From: Rhinopomastus cyanomelas
Taxonomy: Eukaryota > Chordata > Aves > Bucerotiformes > Rhinopomastidae
NCBI GenBank assembly: GCA_013400115.1
Contig: VXBP01009446.1
Coordinates: 310,001-374,000 of the forward strand
Length of the DNA: 64,000 nt
Reading direction: 5' to 3'
Shown: positions 34,401 to 49,400 of the stretch, piece after piece
Layout: each line of letters starts with the position of its first letter
Position numbering within the stretch: the stretch's first letter is position 1
The notes under the pieces: model-generated
Database searches by the model: none
Told to the model about the DNA's origin: nothing
What the model saw: the letters and a program-made list of their open reading frames with translations, nothing else
Made by a program: the position numbers and the translations under genes

Positions 34401-37400
34401 TAACAAGAACTTACTGCACGAAGTATCATTCCAAATGCTATTACCTGTTCCTGAGCCTTTCGGGACAGCGGAGCGTAATCCTGCTGTAGAGTGGCCATGG
34501 TGAAATAGGTTGTTGACAGCTCCCAGTTCACGGAATCCCAAACAGCTGGATGCACGTCTCGCTTCCCTAGAGACCTCAGGGCCTTCAGGTAGTAGTCAAC
34601 AGCCTGCAACAACAGTACACACGTGGTTACTGATGTAGCCTAGAACAACTAGAAGTTAACTCCCCTTTACTCATTCCCAAGGCCATTCTACACACAGGAG
34701 GGTGTTACCTTGTTGTAATAAAGAGCCTCTTCAGGGGAAAACTCTCTCTTGAAGTCCCCTTCGGCCGCGCAGTGCGCTTGCGCACAAATGCGCATCAGCC
34801 TCCCAGTGTTGCACAGCAGCAGGGCAGCATTGGTGGCATCGTCAATCGTCTCAAAGTTCTGGATTCCTTCTTCGAAGCAGGCAAAGCTTTTCTTCCAGAG
34901 CTGCTGCTCAGTCATTGATATGTTTTTGCTCACTAGGGTCAAGAGAGAAAGCTTAGCATCTCATCCAAGTTTTTGAGAGATAAAGACTATAACGGAAATA
35001 CTCAGTGTCTCCTAAATGACCTTTTATAACCTACTCACAGAAAATTAGAGATTGGAAGGGACCTGGAAAGATCATCCAACCCAATCCCCCTGCCACAACA
35101 GGAGGAGGTTCCACATCAATATGAGAAGGACCCCTGTTGAGGGTGACAGAGCATTGGAAAGGGCTGCCCAGGGGGGCTGTGGAGTCCCCTTCTATGGAAA
35201 TGTTTAAAACCTGCCTGGCCATGTTCCTGTGTGACTGCATCTAGGGGATCCTGCTGTGGCAGGGGGGATTGGACTGGATGATCTTTGGAGGTCCACTCCA
35301 ATCCCTAATGTTCTGTGATTCTGTAAACAGCAGCTTAAGCAACCTCCATTTCCTCAAAAAGCCCAGCAAACGGTCTATTAAGCAGAAGCAAAGCTCTCAA
35401 GCTTTTTCTGAAGCTTCCAAGGATTTACTCATGAAAAGATTATGCTGACTTCACTGAAACTATTGAAGTCAAGCTTATGCTTGGTCACACTGAGCTAAAA
35501 TTAGTGACTGTGATCACTGGAGCTCCATAAAACAGTTAAGTGGAAGAAAATAACACTTGCCCACTCTCTCGGTCTGCACTGCAGCAGCCTGGTTCATGTA
35601 AAACACTCCAATCTCATTCCTGATGTTCCCCATCCTCTTGAGCACCTGAACGTGCTGCTCTGGATGTTGGTTTTTTAAGTTGCTGAACAGCAGAATTTCA
35701 TAAGCTGCTTCGTAGCATTTGCAGCTGACGGAGAGCTGGCACTCCAAGTCTGTGGACAAGTCTGTAGCCCAGGCGAACGCTGGAGAACAAAAAGCAAAGC
35801 TTACATGGCAAACGGTATCACAGCAGCTCTCTGGTATGAAGAGATCCCAAAGATTAAGTGCAACCTTTGACTCAGCACTGCCAGGACCCCCTAACCCATG
35901 TCCCTCAGGACCGCACTTGTATCTGCCTTCGAAATCCCTCCAGGGATGGGGATCCACCACTGCCCTGGGCAGCTGGTTCCACTGTTTGATAACTAAACCC
36001 AAAGTAAGTCGGTAAAGAACCGAAACCAGATTTCTAATCAAACTTAAAATTTGTGGTATTCTAGAGGAAAGTGCTCCAGAAGACTACTAAGACTCCTGTC
36101 AGAATGATCCCAGAGTATCTACAGATAAGTTTACCCATTAGTTAAACAATTACTACTTCAGACACATCACACAGTATCTCCTCAGCCGCCTTACATGCGA
36201 CAGGTGTCGTGTCGCTGTAGCAGTGTAGTGGGTCCTTCGCTGGATCCCCCTGCACCCCATTTGGGTCTAACATCATGCATTAAAGAACTTTTATCTACAG
36301 TGTCAGACGTGGAGAGGGTTTAACAAAATCCCTGACAAATCTGAGGGCAATGAAACAACTGGCTGAATTTGTAGGAGAGAGGCCACAAGACATTTTCCCT
36401 CTTCAATTTTTTAAAGCCAAACTCTAAAGCTTTCTGCAGAGAACACTTACAGATTCTACTCTGCTTTTAAAGCTTAGCAGCAGGCATGATGAGCTTCTCT
36501 GGAGAGAGCTGAGGCATAATAAACCCTCCTCCAAATGTTGTTAGTGCATGGAACTACCCATGTTTGTCCCCTGACGGAGTTACAGCAATTACCTTGTACC
36601 AGCATCGTACCTTGGCATCGGGATTCTCTGTGGAGACTGTGCAGTATCTCCTGATCTTCCTTCGTCTGGTAATTGTATTCTTCGAGATACGCCGCTCGGT
36701 TGTTTGCGTTCTGAGCCAGCATCAACTGGATATCTCCACAAAGGGTTAAGCACTGACACAGGAACACCAGCACCTCGGGCAGCATGCTGGCACACAAACA
36801 GCAGTAGGTATCTGTTAGAAAAAACATCCCCAGGATGAGGGAGGGTGGGAAGATGATAATTAAGTGTCAAAGGGTTTGATCCTGATGGACAAGAATGGTT
36901 TTTTCTATTCCCTGTCACACTTGGCTGCTGTATGCAGACAGCAAAGGCTCTTCTAGCAACTAACCTACAGTCACAGCTGCTGTGCAGAGCTCACAGTTCA
37001 CAACCAGTAGATTTGCTGTCCAAGGTGAGCAGCCAGTCTGTTAATTACAACCGCTTGTCTCAGAGAAGAGTGACTTTCCACAGATTAACCCCAACAAGAC
37101 AGAGCCTGAAGAAGTAATTTCCAAAAGGTACAGCTAAGCCTCAATTCTGATGTCTTTCAAGTGTTCTTCAGCCCTTTCTTTTGAGTTACTGACAAGCACG
37201 TTGATGCTCTGTGTTACGGTCAAGTGTTCTGGCTTTATAGACTTCCTACTGCCCCAAGCCCTACAGAGAACAGAAGCAAAGCAGCAGCACTGGTGTATTA
37301 GTTATTCTCATCACAGTAATAGTCTAAGCAGTCTGACTTTACTTCCTTCACATCGTCACTTTCTTCATGGAATCACAGAAACATTTAGGTTGGAAGGGAC

Positions 37401-40400
37401 CTACAAGATAAAGCCCAACCTTTAACCCTCCTCTTTAAAAGAGGTCTCTAAGCACTTCCTCTAGATGACTTTTAAACATATCAAGGGATGGTGATTCAAA
37501 CCCATCCCTGGGCAGTCTGTTCCAGTGCTTTACAGCCTTCTCAGAGAAAACATTTTCCTTAATGTCCTTAATGTCCAGCCTAAACCTCCCTTGATGCAGG
37601 CCACAACCCTTCCCTCTAGTCCTATTACTCTTTCCAACACAAGGGATTACAACAATAGCTTTTACCTCTTTATCTTGAAGATGTATTTTATTTAAGCACC
37701 CAACTGAATCAATGAACAAGCCTGGTGTTTCTGGGAGTTCAGGAATATATACAAGTGAAATGGGAACCACCAGGCCATTTCCAACAGGACACAAAAGCAA
37801 ACATCTGCCTGCAGATGGAGCACCCAGAACACAGAGCATCATCTTGGGCTAGGGATCAGGACCAGACCTTCCAACTCCAAGTCCACCCTTTGTTTGCCAG
37901 AATCAAAATGAGAAGACCTTCATACCTGAGAGGAGTTACTACAGACTTCCCTCTGCAATCATAGGAGTGTTTAGGTTGTAGAAGACATTGCCCAAGTCCA
38001 ACCATTAACCCAGTTGTACCAAGCTTGGGGCCTAACACAGCTCTAAGCTAGATGCTCATTTAACTAAACACAAAGGTCATCACATTTGTCCCTGCCTGCC
38101 ATAGGGATAAATCACACAACAAAATTACTTGATTCCATGACAGATCTCTCCAGGCAATGGCAAAGGTGACAAACACATTCTAGCAGCTTACCATGGCACT
38201 GCAACGCCAGCTTGATGTACCGCAACGCTCGCCCATATTTCTGCAGGACCATAGCGGCATCAGATAAGACGTAATAAGCCTTTGATGACTTCAGAATGAG
38301 CTGGAGCTTCATTTTGTATTGCCATGACCCAGGGATCATTCCTGACTGACTGCAATGCTTCCCCTTCTGAAATGAGCCCACTGGAACAGGAAACACAACC
38401 ACATCAGGAAGTCTCATCTTTGTAACATACCCAACAGGTTGGACACAGAGCTGCTGGAGAGAGTCCAGTGCAGAGCCACAAAGGTGATGAAGGGAGGGGA
38501 GCATCTCCATCATCAGGAAAGGCTGAGGGAGCTAGGTGTCTTGAGCTGGGAAAAAAGGAGCCTGAGGGGTGACCTCATTAATGTTGATAAATACATGCAA
38601 GGTGGGTGTCTGGAGGACGGAGCCAGGCGCTGCTCAGTGTCATCTAACGATAGGACAAGGGGCAGTGGGTATGGGCTGGAACAGAGGAGATGTCCTTTCA
38701 GATGGTTGTAGAGAGCAATGAGGTCTCCGCTCAGTCTCGTCTTCCTCAAACTAAACAGCTCCAACTCTCTCCATCTCTCCTCATCAGATTTATTCTCCAG
38801 GCCCTTCCTCAGCTTCACTGCCCTCCTCTGCACTCATTCAAGACATCCTCAGCAGAAGATTACAAAGGCTCCTTCTCCAGTGCTGCAGCAGTTATGGAAG
38901 CAAGAAGAAGGTGGCCACTGACTTCAGGGACACTAAATGGCAGAATTTTGTCCTGGCAATGTCTTAACCTTTCTCTAGCTATGTAGAAGAGAAGAATAAC
39001 TTAAATCAAAGAAAACAACCCGCATAGTGGAGAAGCAAATAGAATCAGACAGGTTTCAGTTGCAAGTGACCTCAGAGACAATCTAGTTCCAACCCCTGCC
39101 ATGGGCAAGGACACCTCTCACCAGAGCAGGCTGCCCAAAGCCTGTCCAACCTGGCCTTGTTTCTCCCTCATGTTTGAGCTATTTTACACCAGGTCAAGTT
39201 CAATCCTTAAGACTTACATGAGCAGCAACTGCTTCTTCAGGGAAAACTCCAGCAGAGCTCCAGAAATTGAGTGAAGTATTTTTTCCTGACCTTTACAATA
39301 TTTATCTCCCTCATCCCCCAGGAAACACTTGTTTTTAAACAAAGCTTCACATGCGGACATTTCCACCACCAGCTGGCAGGCAGCTGCAGTGTGTCATCAG
39401 TTCCAAACTGTGAAGGCAGGAGACAAGAGCCTGGCTGTGGAGAGTTGAAATAAGCAACTTTCTCTTGCTTAGCTGACCTCAGTAAAACTTCTCAAGAGGG
39501 TCTTGGTAAAAATTACTTACAGAATCTGTGTTGAGTCCCTGTTATCAGCACAGGTTGCCAGGAGATGTGGAAGAAGCCCCATCCCTGGAAACATTCCAGG
39601 TCACGTTGGGCAAGGCTCTGAGTGACCTACTCTAGCTGGAGATGTCCCTGCTCACTGCAGGGGAACTGGCCAGGATGACCCTGAAGAGGTCCCTTCCAAC
39701 TCCAAGCATTCCCTGAGTCTGTAGTTCACAGCACTGAGCAGAATTTGCACAAGCTCAGCACACTGCAACTTTCTGACAAAGCTGTCAAATTCTGTGCTCA
39801 CAGATCCAATAAAAACTGAAGGAAAGTCTGGGTACACACCCGGGTCACTGACATTCAAGAGTCAGTCAAACTGGAAAAGAAATATCCAAGGCCTTAAATG
39901 AGTAACTCAACTCTGAACTTGCTTATTCTTCAACTATCTGAAAGGACATCATGGAGATGTTGGTGCTGGTCTCTTCTCACAGATAATTAGTGACAGAAGC
40001 AGAGGGAAGGGCATCAAGCTTCAACAAGGGAGGGTTAGACTGAACGTCAGGAAGAAAATCTTCCTGGAGAGAGTGGTCAGGCACTGGAATGAGTTGCCCA
40101 GGGTGGTGGTTGAGTCCCTACCCCAGGATGAGTTTAAAGGTCACTTAGATGTGGTGTTGGGGGATCTGGTTTAGGGGTGAACTTGTAGAGTAGGGTTGAT
40201 GGTTGGACTCTACGACCCCCAAGGATCTTTTCTAAGGTGAATGATTCTATGATTCAAAAGACTTTCAAGAGGGGAAGGAAGAAAAAATCAAGAATTGTGG
40301 AAAACATGCAACACTGAAATTCCTTTTTAGGTTACACTTAAGCTCCTTGCCCTGTGGAGAACACTACTGCTTTCCAGAAAGTCTCTCCTACACCCTTTTC

Positions 40401-43400
40401 AGAGACTACACAGAGATACACATATCCTTAGGGGTTGGAAAGGACCTCCAGAGGTCATCGAGTCCAGCCTCCCTGCTCAAGCAGGATCATAGAACTTAAG
40501 ACAGGTCATACAGGACCATATTCAGATGGGTCTTGAAAGTCTCCAGTGACAAGAGACTCCACAACCTCCTTGGGCAGCCTGTTCCATTGTTCAGTGATCC
40601 TTACAGTGAAGAAGTTTTATCTCATGTTGAGATGGAACTTGACACCCATTGCCCCATGTCCTATCACATGCAAATGAAAAGAGATTGTCTCTTTCTTCTG
40701 GACACTCAGCCCTCATGGATTTATAGACAGGGATTAAGTCCCCTCATAGTCTTCTCTCCAAACTAAAGAGTCCCAGGTGTCTCAATCTCTCCTCATTAAG
40801 CAAGTGCTGCATTCCCTTAATCATCCTCATAGCCCTCCACTGGACTCTATAGTCTGAAGCTTCAGAAATTTCAGTATTTAACCAAAGAAAACATCTTTCA
40901 TTTGCTGCTTCTTTCCACAGCTGCACAAAAGAAAACAATCCCAACTCACATTTTACACCCAATTCAGCAGCAGGCGTTAATGCAGGAGAGAAAACCTGAC
41001 CCAAGTAACAAGTTCTTCCACAAAACTTCCAAGTCACACAAAAGGAATGAAGGCTGCTTTAAAAACAACCCACGCAGCTTACGGTGCTCCACATACCAAA
41101 CCCCAAAATACTAAAGCCCTTATGGCAGTTGTCTGCCAGCCACAACTAAATAGGGTCCAGCAAAATTAAGTGTTTACTAATAAAAGAGGCTTTGATATGC
41201 TAAACATCCCAAATGAGCTGTTTCAAGAGGAACAGCCTGTTCTCCTCCAATTTTCAGTATATGCCTTTGGTTATGCAATAGTGTAATTAGTGACTTATAT
41301 AAGTACATTGTTTTGACAATCAGAAATGAAGCAGCAGCAGTTTGTGTTGGCAAAGGGAAAGGTCTTATTTGCACAAGAACACAACTTACTTTTGTCTAAA
41401 AATAAGGCCATCTGTTTCTCCAGGCACTCGGGGCCACCGCTGGTGGATTCATCTTCATATTTCAATGGGATTGGTGTGCTGGGGTCAGCTGCAGGAAGGT
41501 CACTCTCTTTTTTAACACTGCTGTCAACAGACTTCAAACCCTGCAAGAAATCATTTCTCTCACCTTGAAAGCAGCTGTTTAGTAAATGCACAATGCAGGA
41601 AAAATTGGGTTCTAGGTGAAGCAACACGAGAAGCTGATGGCAGACTTACCTCCAGGACATAGCTGAGCACTAGCCGGCAGCGCTCCTCAGTGCCATGGCA
41701 GACTGGAAAGGTACAGCTGGGCTTCATGGAGTGGGCAGCAGGGAAGGGGATAAGAAAACAAACATTCAGACACATCAGTTGTGAGAATCACGGGCTAGAA
41801 GATGTGAAGGAGAGACAGCAGTAAGAAAAGCTGCTAATGGAAAGGTTGAAAGCGTCACAGTGTTCCTTTCCTATCCCACTGGGCAGTTCATGAACCTGAT
41901 CATCTACTTGTGTTCTCTCCTGGTAGTCCCTGAGACTAGCAAAGAGAAGAGAGGTGACTCTGCTCAACGATGGTAATTACAACAGCATCCCCACCCTTTG
42001 CAGTGCTGACACAGGGAAACAGGCAGACTCAATACTACACAGAAATCACTTCCTCAGTCACACTTTGACCAATTTTGACCAACTGAATGTTCTGGAGTGG
42101 GTTTTTTTGGGGAGGGAGGAATTTTCTTCTTTTTTTGGGGAGGGAGGTAGTGCAGAAGAGGGAGAAGGAAAGGGAGACTTGGCTTGACAGTCCTGGGTTA
42201 ACGGTTGGACTTCATGACCTTAGAGGTCTCCTCAAAGAGGTAAATCAAAGAGTAACTCTGCAGACATTAAGTAACTGCTGCTCCCAACAAAATAACTAAG
42301 ACAACCCACACAAACTTGTGGTCATCTACAGCTCTTACATGCTGAGTCTACATTAAACAACTTACCACGCTGTAAAAATCAAACACCTCCAATTTTACAA
42401 GCAGCCCACAAGAAGTGTCTTCCCTCCCTGCCTCAGTTAACCCAAAGAGAAGACTAACAGGTGACTGAATTTCAGCTTTGCTACACGAGCTGAATCTTTC
42501 AAGCAAGCCCCTAAAGATTCCCCAACTTACACGTATTCGGTGAACAGACTTGTATTTTTCTGGTACTGACAACTCTCCAACAGATTTGATTACAGCCACT
42601 GCTTTATTGTCATCTGGTGGATCAGAGCTGTTGCTGTAAGAGCCGTTCTCATCACTGTCTGGCATTTCCTCCTCTTCCTCACTGTAACTTTCATCAGAAT
42701 TCCCATTTATGGGGAAGTCCGTACTGTCTTCCTTTTTAGGTTCATCCAGCTGAAAAAGCTCCGACAACATGTAGTTTGCTGAAGCTATGATCTTGTTGAA
42801 AAAGAAAACAGTGATTTGAAGTTAAATGAGAGGCAACATTAGTGTAGTTAATCTTTGACTAAGGAGTCAAGTATAGGCTCTTCTCAATGTCATCTAGTGA
42901 TAGGACAAGGGGCAATGGGTGTGAGCTGGAACACAGGAGGTTCCACATCAATATGAGAAGGAACTTCTTCATGGTGACAGAGCCCTGGAAGGGGCTGCCC
43001 AGGGGGGTTGTGGAGTCTCCTTCTCCGGAGATGCTTAAAAACCACCTGGCCATGTTCCTGTGTGACTGGATCTTGGGGATCCTGCTGTGGCAGGGGGATT
43101 GGACTGGATGGTCTTTTGAGGTCCCTTCCAGTCCCTAATGTTCTGTGATACATGTGAGCAGGTCTGGCAAGTACAGCCTGTATACATACACACAGCCCCC
43201 CTACGACGGTACGTTTGAGCAGTGGATTTTGAACAACATTTAAGAAACATCACTGCAGACATTGTGTTGTCAGCTATCTGTGTATGTGCAGAGACTTCTG
43301 GGGTATTTTTGGAAGGAGTTTTGAAGAGGTGTTAAAAAAATCCCAGGAAATGAGTTATTGTACCAAACAACTGCTGAGGAAGCAACTGTGCTGAGTTGGA

Positions 43401-46400
43401 TTAACCAGCTCAAAACAGGACCTGTCTCCTGGCCTACTAAAAAGTTGAATCCTTTTCCTATATGGGACTTTTAAGTCTGAATGGAGAGGCTAAAAAAACC
43501 CAGCTAGTAAAGAACAAGTATTACTTGTTCTAAAATCTGTATGTTACAAGAGGCAAAGAAGAATCACATACAGAATCATAAAACATTAGGGGTTGGAAGG
43601 GACCTTGAAAGATCATCTAGTCCAATCCCCCTGCCACAGCAGGGCCACCTAGAGATGATCACTCACAGACGCATCCAGGTTGACTTCCAATGCCTCCAGA
43701 GACAGAGACTGCAGCACCTCTCTGGGCAGCCCACTCCAGCGCTGTCACCCTCACCATGAGAGGGTTTTTTCTTATATTTACATGAAACCTCTCATGCTCC
43801 AGCTTGCACCTTGGGGTTCTGAATTCATTTTCAGTTAAGATTTTTTTTTTGTAATTTATGGTGTGTTGTCTATGAACAGCTAATAACATGAAGTGACTGT
43901 CTGTGTACCACAGCCTGCACAAAGCTGTTCCCATGCCTCCTGCTGTAACCTGGTTTACTTTAGTTTTTGGTTACCTGCATTGAGATTCCCTTGTACCACT
44001 CTGAACCTGCAGACTTCTCAAATTGAGAGAAGACTGTGAATAGACTCAATCAAAACCCCCATGAGATAGCAGCTAACTGCTATCTGAAACTAAAAAGGGA
44101 ACTATCAGGTCTGGCAGCAGTAATACTTCAACAACTCCTTTAACTCCCTGAACTCCAATGAACTGTTCCAGATCAGCTGGATTCCTGCTTTTCTTAGAAA
44201 AGAACCAGATCTGAAATAAAAGGGGTCAATGTTTGAGGTCCTTCTGCCTCTCTCACCTACCACTGAGCAGCTAAGGTAGGAAGGAACCCCTGGAGACTGT
44301 GCAGCCGAGCCTCTTCACTCAAAGGAGGTTGCTCAGGACCACATCCAGTCAGGCTTTGAGTATCTCAGAGTTCTATAAACTCTCTGGCTGAGCTGCTGCA
44401 ACATTCGTCCACCTCCAGAGTAAAAATGTTCTTACATTTTACAGTCTAGCTTAGATCTGCCTCAGTGTCTATCAAGTGCTTTTTAAATGTATAAGTCTAT
44501 AAATAAATTTAAAGTCTCTCCCTTACAAAGAGAGGAGGAAGTACCACACAGATTAGAAACGCTGCTGTTCTACTACACCTGCTTAGACAGAGCTACAAGA
44601 AAACACACAATTCTTACTTGAGGATGTCTGCCATTGTCCAGCAACTTAAGGCAATTAAGGAGCAACGTTCTTATAGTCCCGTAGTGCTTCTTGTTCTGGT
44701 TTTGCTTCAGCATCATATTGCAAGCAACTCTGAAAGGAAGTTGGGCATAATAATGAATTCCTGGATAATTTCTTTATGCTAGAAGAATAAGAAAAGCTTC
44801 AAGTAAAACCACAATGCAGATCTTCCAAACTGTGATGGGTCTACAAGGTTTACTCAGCCACAGTGCAGTTTGCATGGAGGTATGGTAAATAACAGTGATT
44901 CAGTGAGACAGAGGCTGAGCGAGCTTAAGTCTAAAAGAAGATGTTCATCTCATGTATTTTTATTTTATTGTAATTTTGGGTTTGTACTCTTAACACAACA
45001 ACAGCAAGAACTAAGTAGGGGAACTAAAACTACAAAAACTCACTTGTACAGCAGAATCGCCACTGGCATCGTAAAAGGGTTTTGGTACTTGTCTTCTGTC
45101 TCTTCACAAAGGGTGGTCAGGTCATAGAGCTTTACGATATCACTCCCACTTGCTGAGAGGTAAGATCTCTCATTAATCAAGGACACTAATAAATCCATTA
45201 ATCATTAACACAGAGTCTTTCCAGAATTATCTAGATCTACTCACCTTTAAATAACCAGTAAGTGTGACCTTCTTTGGTGCAATTTGATTTCAGGAAAGAT
45301 AAGATATTTTGAGCGATATCTTTGATCACTTTAGTAGAGAAATTTGAGTTTTCCAAATTGGGAATATCTTCAGTCTTGATCATTTCATATTTCTGCAAGG
45401 AAAACATATTTATATGTTCCTGTGCAACTTGGTCTAGGGGATCCTGCTGTGGTAGGGGGATTGGACTGGATGATCTTTCTGGGTCCCTTCCAATCCCTGA
45501 TGTTCTGTGCTTATATATAAATATATAAAACTCTCAAGACTGGGGGGTAAGTGGCAAAAGACTCTCCCAAAATCTGTAAATCAGCATCTATAGGAACTGC
45601 TAAAAAGAAACAAAGGTGTCACTGTAATAGAGCGTCATGATAAATTCAGTTAGCTTCTATGAACTACTTTAAGAAAAGCATGTATTGATCACACTACTCA
45701 GCAAAAGCTCTGAGGAGAACTGACTCAACAAACGCGCTAAATTGAGAACAAAAAGTGAAAACATGGAAGTGAAGATCTGTTAGAACCAGGGCAGTAACAG
45801 AAAGCAAAGAAGGGCTTAATTAGGCATAAAGCACAGAGCCAGACCTACTTGAACAATTCCATTAACGTGAAAGCACATCACAAGCTCCGGTACGTTGCAT
45901 ATCAAGTTGTCCAACCAGTAGTCAATTCCTGTTAGCACGTTGATTGGCTTGTTGTTGTCCCTAAAAGCAAGTATTTCTACTGTTAGTTAAGTGTTTCCAG
46001 TGTTCATTTACTGTTGTTTACTCTTCAGAAAACATCAACGTTTTCTAATGGGGTTTAAGTCACCTGAGAGCAGATGGATGCTAAAAGAACTACTTGTGAA
46101 TTGTTATAAAGAGGCAAATGAGTTCTACCAAGCAAAACAAAGGTACTGATCTCCAGCAGAATGCACTCAGTCTCTCAGCTCTTCTGAGGTTTTGCACACA
46201 CTTCACAAGTTTCAGCTGTCACACTATTACCAAGAGGTTCTCAAGGAAAAACAGCATCACCTCCAACTGATTATAGCACAAGCCTCCCCCAGACCCTGCA
46301 GAATTCCCTGAAAAGCAAAGTACTGGTAATTCCAGTTAGTGTCTCAGAAAAATGACAAATAAACTTGAAACTCATTTTCTGTTTCTCCTTCTCTGCCTAT

Positions 46401-49400
46401 AGCACAGGCAGAAACACTGATAATCAAGGGACCAACATCAAGTGTTTAATTAAAGCCAGTCAGAACTCAGAACCACCACAGTCACACATTTTAAGTGCTC
46501 CTGTCCAACTAGCAGGGACAAATTTAAAGTCCCTGTAGATGCAGTGACTGTCCTGGTTTACAAAAACAGCATCAGAATGAAACTAAGGACTAGCTGTACA
46601 GAAGTGTTTTAACACTCATTCACACTGAAGTCAGGGAAGGTTGCAAACCAGCAGTATTCTCACATAAAGATGTAGTTACAGAGCTAGAAAACTCAGCACA
46701 GCACCTCCCCAGAGCAGTGGCACAGCACCAGGACCGTTTCTGTTCTCCTGCATTTTGCAATTCCATTGCCACTGAGGTCTGAATACTGAATTTTATTCCT
46801 TAAACAGCACGCAAGCATTAGGAGTCAACCAAAACACAGCACAGATGGCTACAGAGGAAGCAGAACAACAAGAAGGAGATCTTTCCCGGACTTCACAACT
46901 CACCTGAGACGCAAGCTCACTGCAGGGTACCTCCCACCACCAAATATCGGCATGTTTGATCCCACTAACATGTGGATGTCTTCAAAGGTCCACAAGATGT
47001 TACGAACAAAGTCATTTTTAAGTCCCTTCATCAAGAGGAAAGAAATGTGGTCTGTAAATTGCTACTGTAAGTTGGTTTCTCTGACATCCTGTGGAATTAT
47101 GAGAAAGCAAGAAGCAAAAGCAGCAAACGAAAGGCAGCACGTAACAAACTACACTACGCAGTCACGTTAACTTAAAGACTGAGGTCACAGATGCCACAAA
47201 AGCTACTTCTACAGGGGACTTCAGTTTTCTCTCTTGGCTCCAACTTTGACCAAAACTTCCAAAGTGTTTGAGGGTTTCAGTGTTTGAGCTCGAGCTTCAC
47301 ATATAGCATACCTGACTGTTTTCCCCATCACTGAACAAAGGAGTCAGTTCTTTGGGGGCTGAGGCCACGTGCCCCACTATATATGAGGGTTCAAGAGGCA
47401 CATTTCCCTGTGAAAAGCACACAGATAAGGAGTGATTCTGCTGCTGAGGTGAAGCCAGGCCACTAAAAAAAGTAATATATTGTGAACAACAGAAGCATGT
47501 AAAGGAAAAACCTTTACCTCCAACATTATTAAAGATGTATTCAACTACAGAGCACCTCTAGTCAGTGAGAAAAATGCTTCATTTTGATAGCTAGTAACAA
47601 AACTTGGCACTTTATGTTCTCAGAGACTTTGCAAAGAGGTCAGAAATGGATTTACTTAATAAAAATTTAGTCAGCATCAGATCATCAGTCACCCAAAACC
47701 TCTATCCTGAAGTCTTATTGGTAAATTAAAGACAATAGCATTGTGCAAACACACAACAGCTCCTTTCTGATAAGCAGTTACTACGCAAAAGCTGCTCAAG
47801 AAGGTGGAAGAGAGAAGCCTTTTTTCTAAAGCTTTCAAGCACTGCAGTATTTCTCTGCTTTAAAGCATTGCCACAGCACATGCAGTTACAATTTCATGGG
47901 CAATGTCAGTTAGAGGCTTCATAACTTAGCTCAAAGCCATTTGGCACCCCAGAGGGTAACGCTAAGCACAGCTACAGCATCATTATTATATCAGTGTAGA
48001 CTGAATACAACAGAGCTTTCAACCTCTCAAAAATGTAATCAGTTCCTGCACTGCGTTACTCAAAAACCACAGGAGTTAACAGTTTTCATAAATAAGCTGA
48101 GCCACAGACCAAAACCCTGGATCAGGGCCCAATACTAATCATAGTTCGTTCCATCATTACTATAAATATCTCTCCCTTCCACTTGTGTAATCTCAGAGCA
48201 AGATTCTGCAAGCATTGCCTAACTGTTTTGCAAATGTTTTCATAGGTCTTCGGTTTCTCCTCCACCTACAAAATTCAGGAAACCAACTGATTCATTTTAA
48301 GGGCAGATTTAAAATGAGAGGCTAAAACCATGGGCTTCCATACACACCTGGAATATCACATTCCCCGGCTTTTGGTGAAGTCACTGATGGCCAGTGACTA
48401 GTAGCTAAATGTTCTGTTTCTCAAAGTTGCACAGATAAATATGGATTTAGGATTAATGTGACAAAACCATAACCTCTGAAATGTGGAGCTCTGAAACACT
48501 GGCATAAGCTAAACCACACCTACTGCCAAGACCTGCTAATGCCTCGGTTGAAGTCTTTCTGTAAATGCTGCAGCAATGCCTTGGAAAACCTTTCAATACA
48601 CGCAGCCTCCACAAAAACTAAGGTGGCCTTTACAAGGTCACATAAACTCACCTGGTTGGAGGCACCTGGCTCTTCAGACAATGAGGAAGGCATTTCAAAA
48701 GGAGCCGGCCAGGAGGCCCTTCCTGCTTCATCACTCTCACCTGACACTGGACTCTCCTGGTGTGGTTTTGAAGTGGAAGGAACAGGCTGCGCAGCTCCAT
48801 CGCCATTAATACTGACAAAGAGTTACAAGGTTTAGTTGACAATAAGCAAACAGATCCATTTCAGAGCTGGTACTTTTGATGTGCTGTTTGTAACAAGGGA
48901 CTCTGCTAATACACCCAAACATTTACCATATTGACAGGTCACTCATTGCTCAAACTGTCTCAGAATTACAGCAGGTGTCACAATCTGCCTTGTGTACTGC
49001 AAGTTGTTCTTCCCTCAAACTCTGATGTATGAAAACAAACAGCATGATCGTATCAACTGCTTATTTTTTACTCTTTAACACTTGAACTTTAATTGAAAAT
49101 ACTTCAATTTCTGTTAAAATATTTCCATGTTCTTTCCAGACCCCACCCGTCAGTTCATTTAAGGAGGAATCACAGAACACAGGGATTGGAAGGGACATCA
49201 AAAGATCTTCCAGTCCAATCCCCCAACACAGCAGGATCACCAAGCTGCACTGGAACACATCCAGGTGGGTTCTGAACATCTCCAGAGAATCCCCCCTCAG
49301 CAGCCCCTTCAGGGCTCTGTCACCCTCACTGGGAAGAAGTTCCTTCTCAGATCGATGTGGAACCTCCTCTGCTCCAGCTCACACCCACTGCCCCTTGTCC

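Noticed and set aside
35514..36041. 175-codon minus-strand ORF
   Set aside because: Only its 35561-35779 part is real (EDRF1 exon 18); the rest is intron and CR1 read-through.
42101..42150. Direct repeat TTTTTTTGGGGAGGGAGG
   Set aside because: Simple-sequence duplication in an intron with no further structure.
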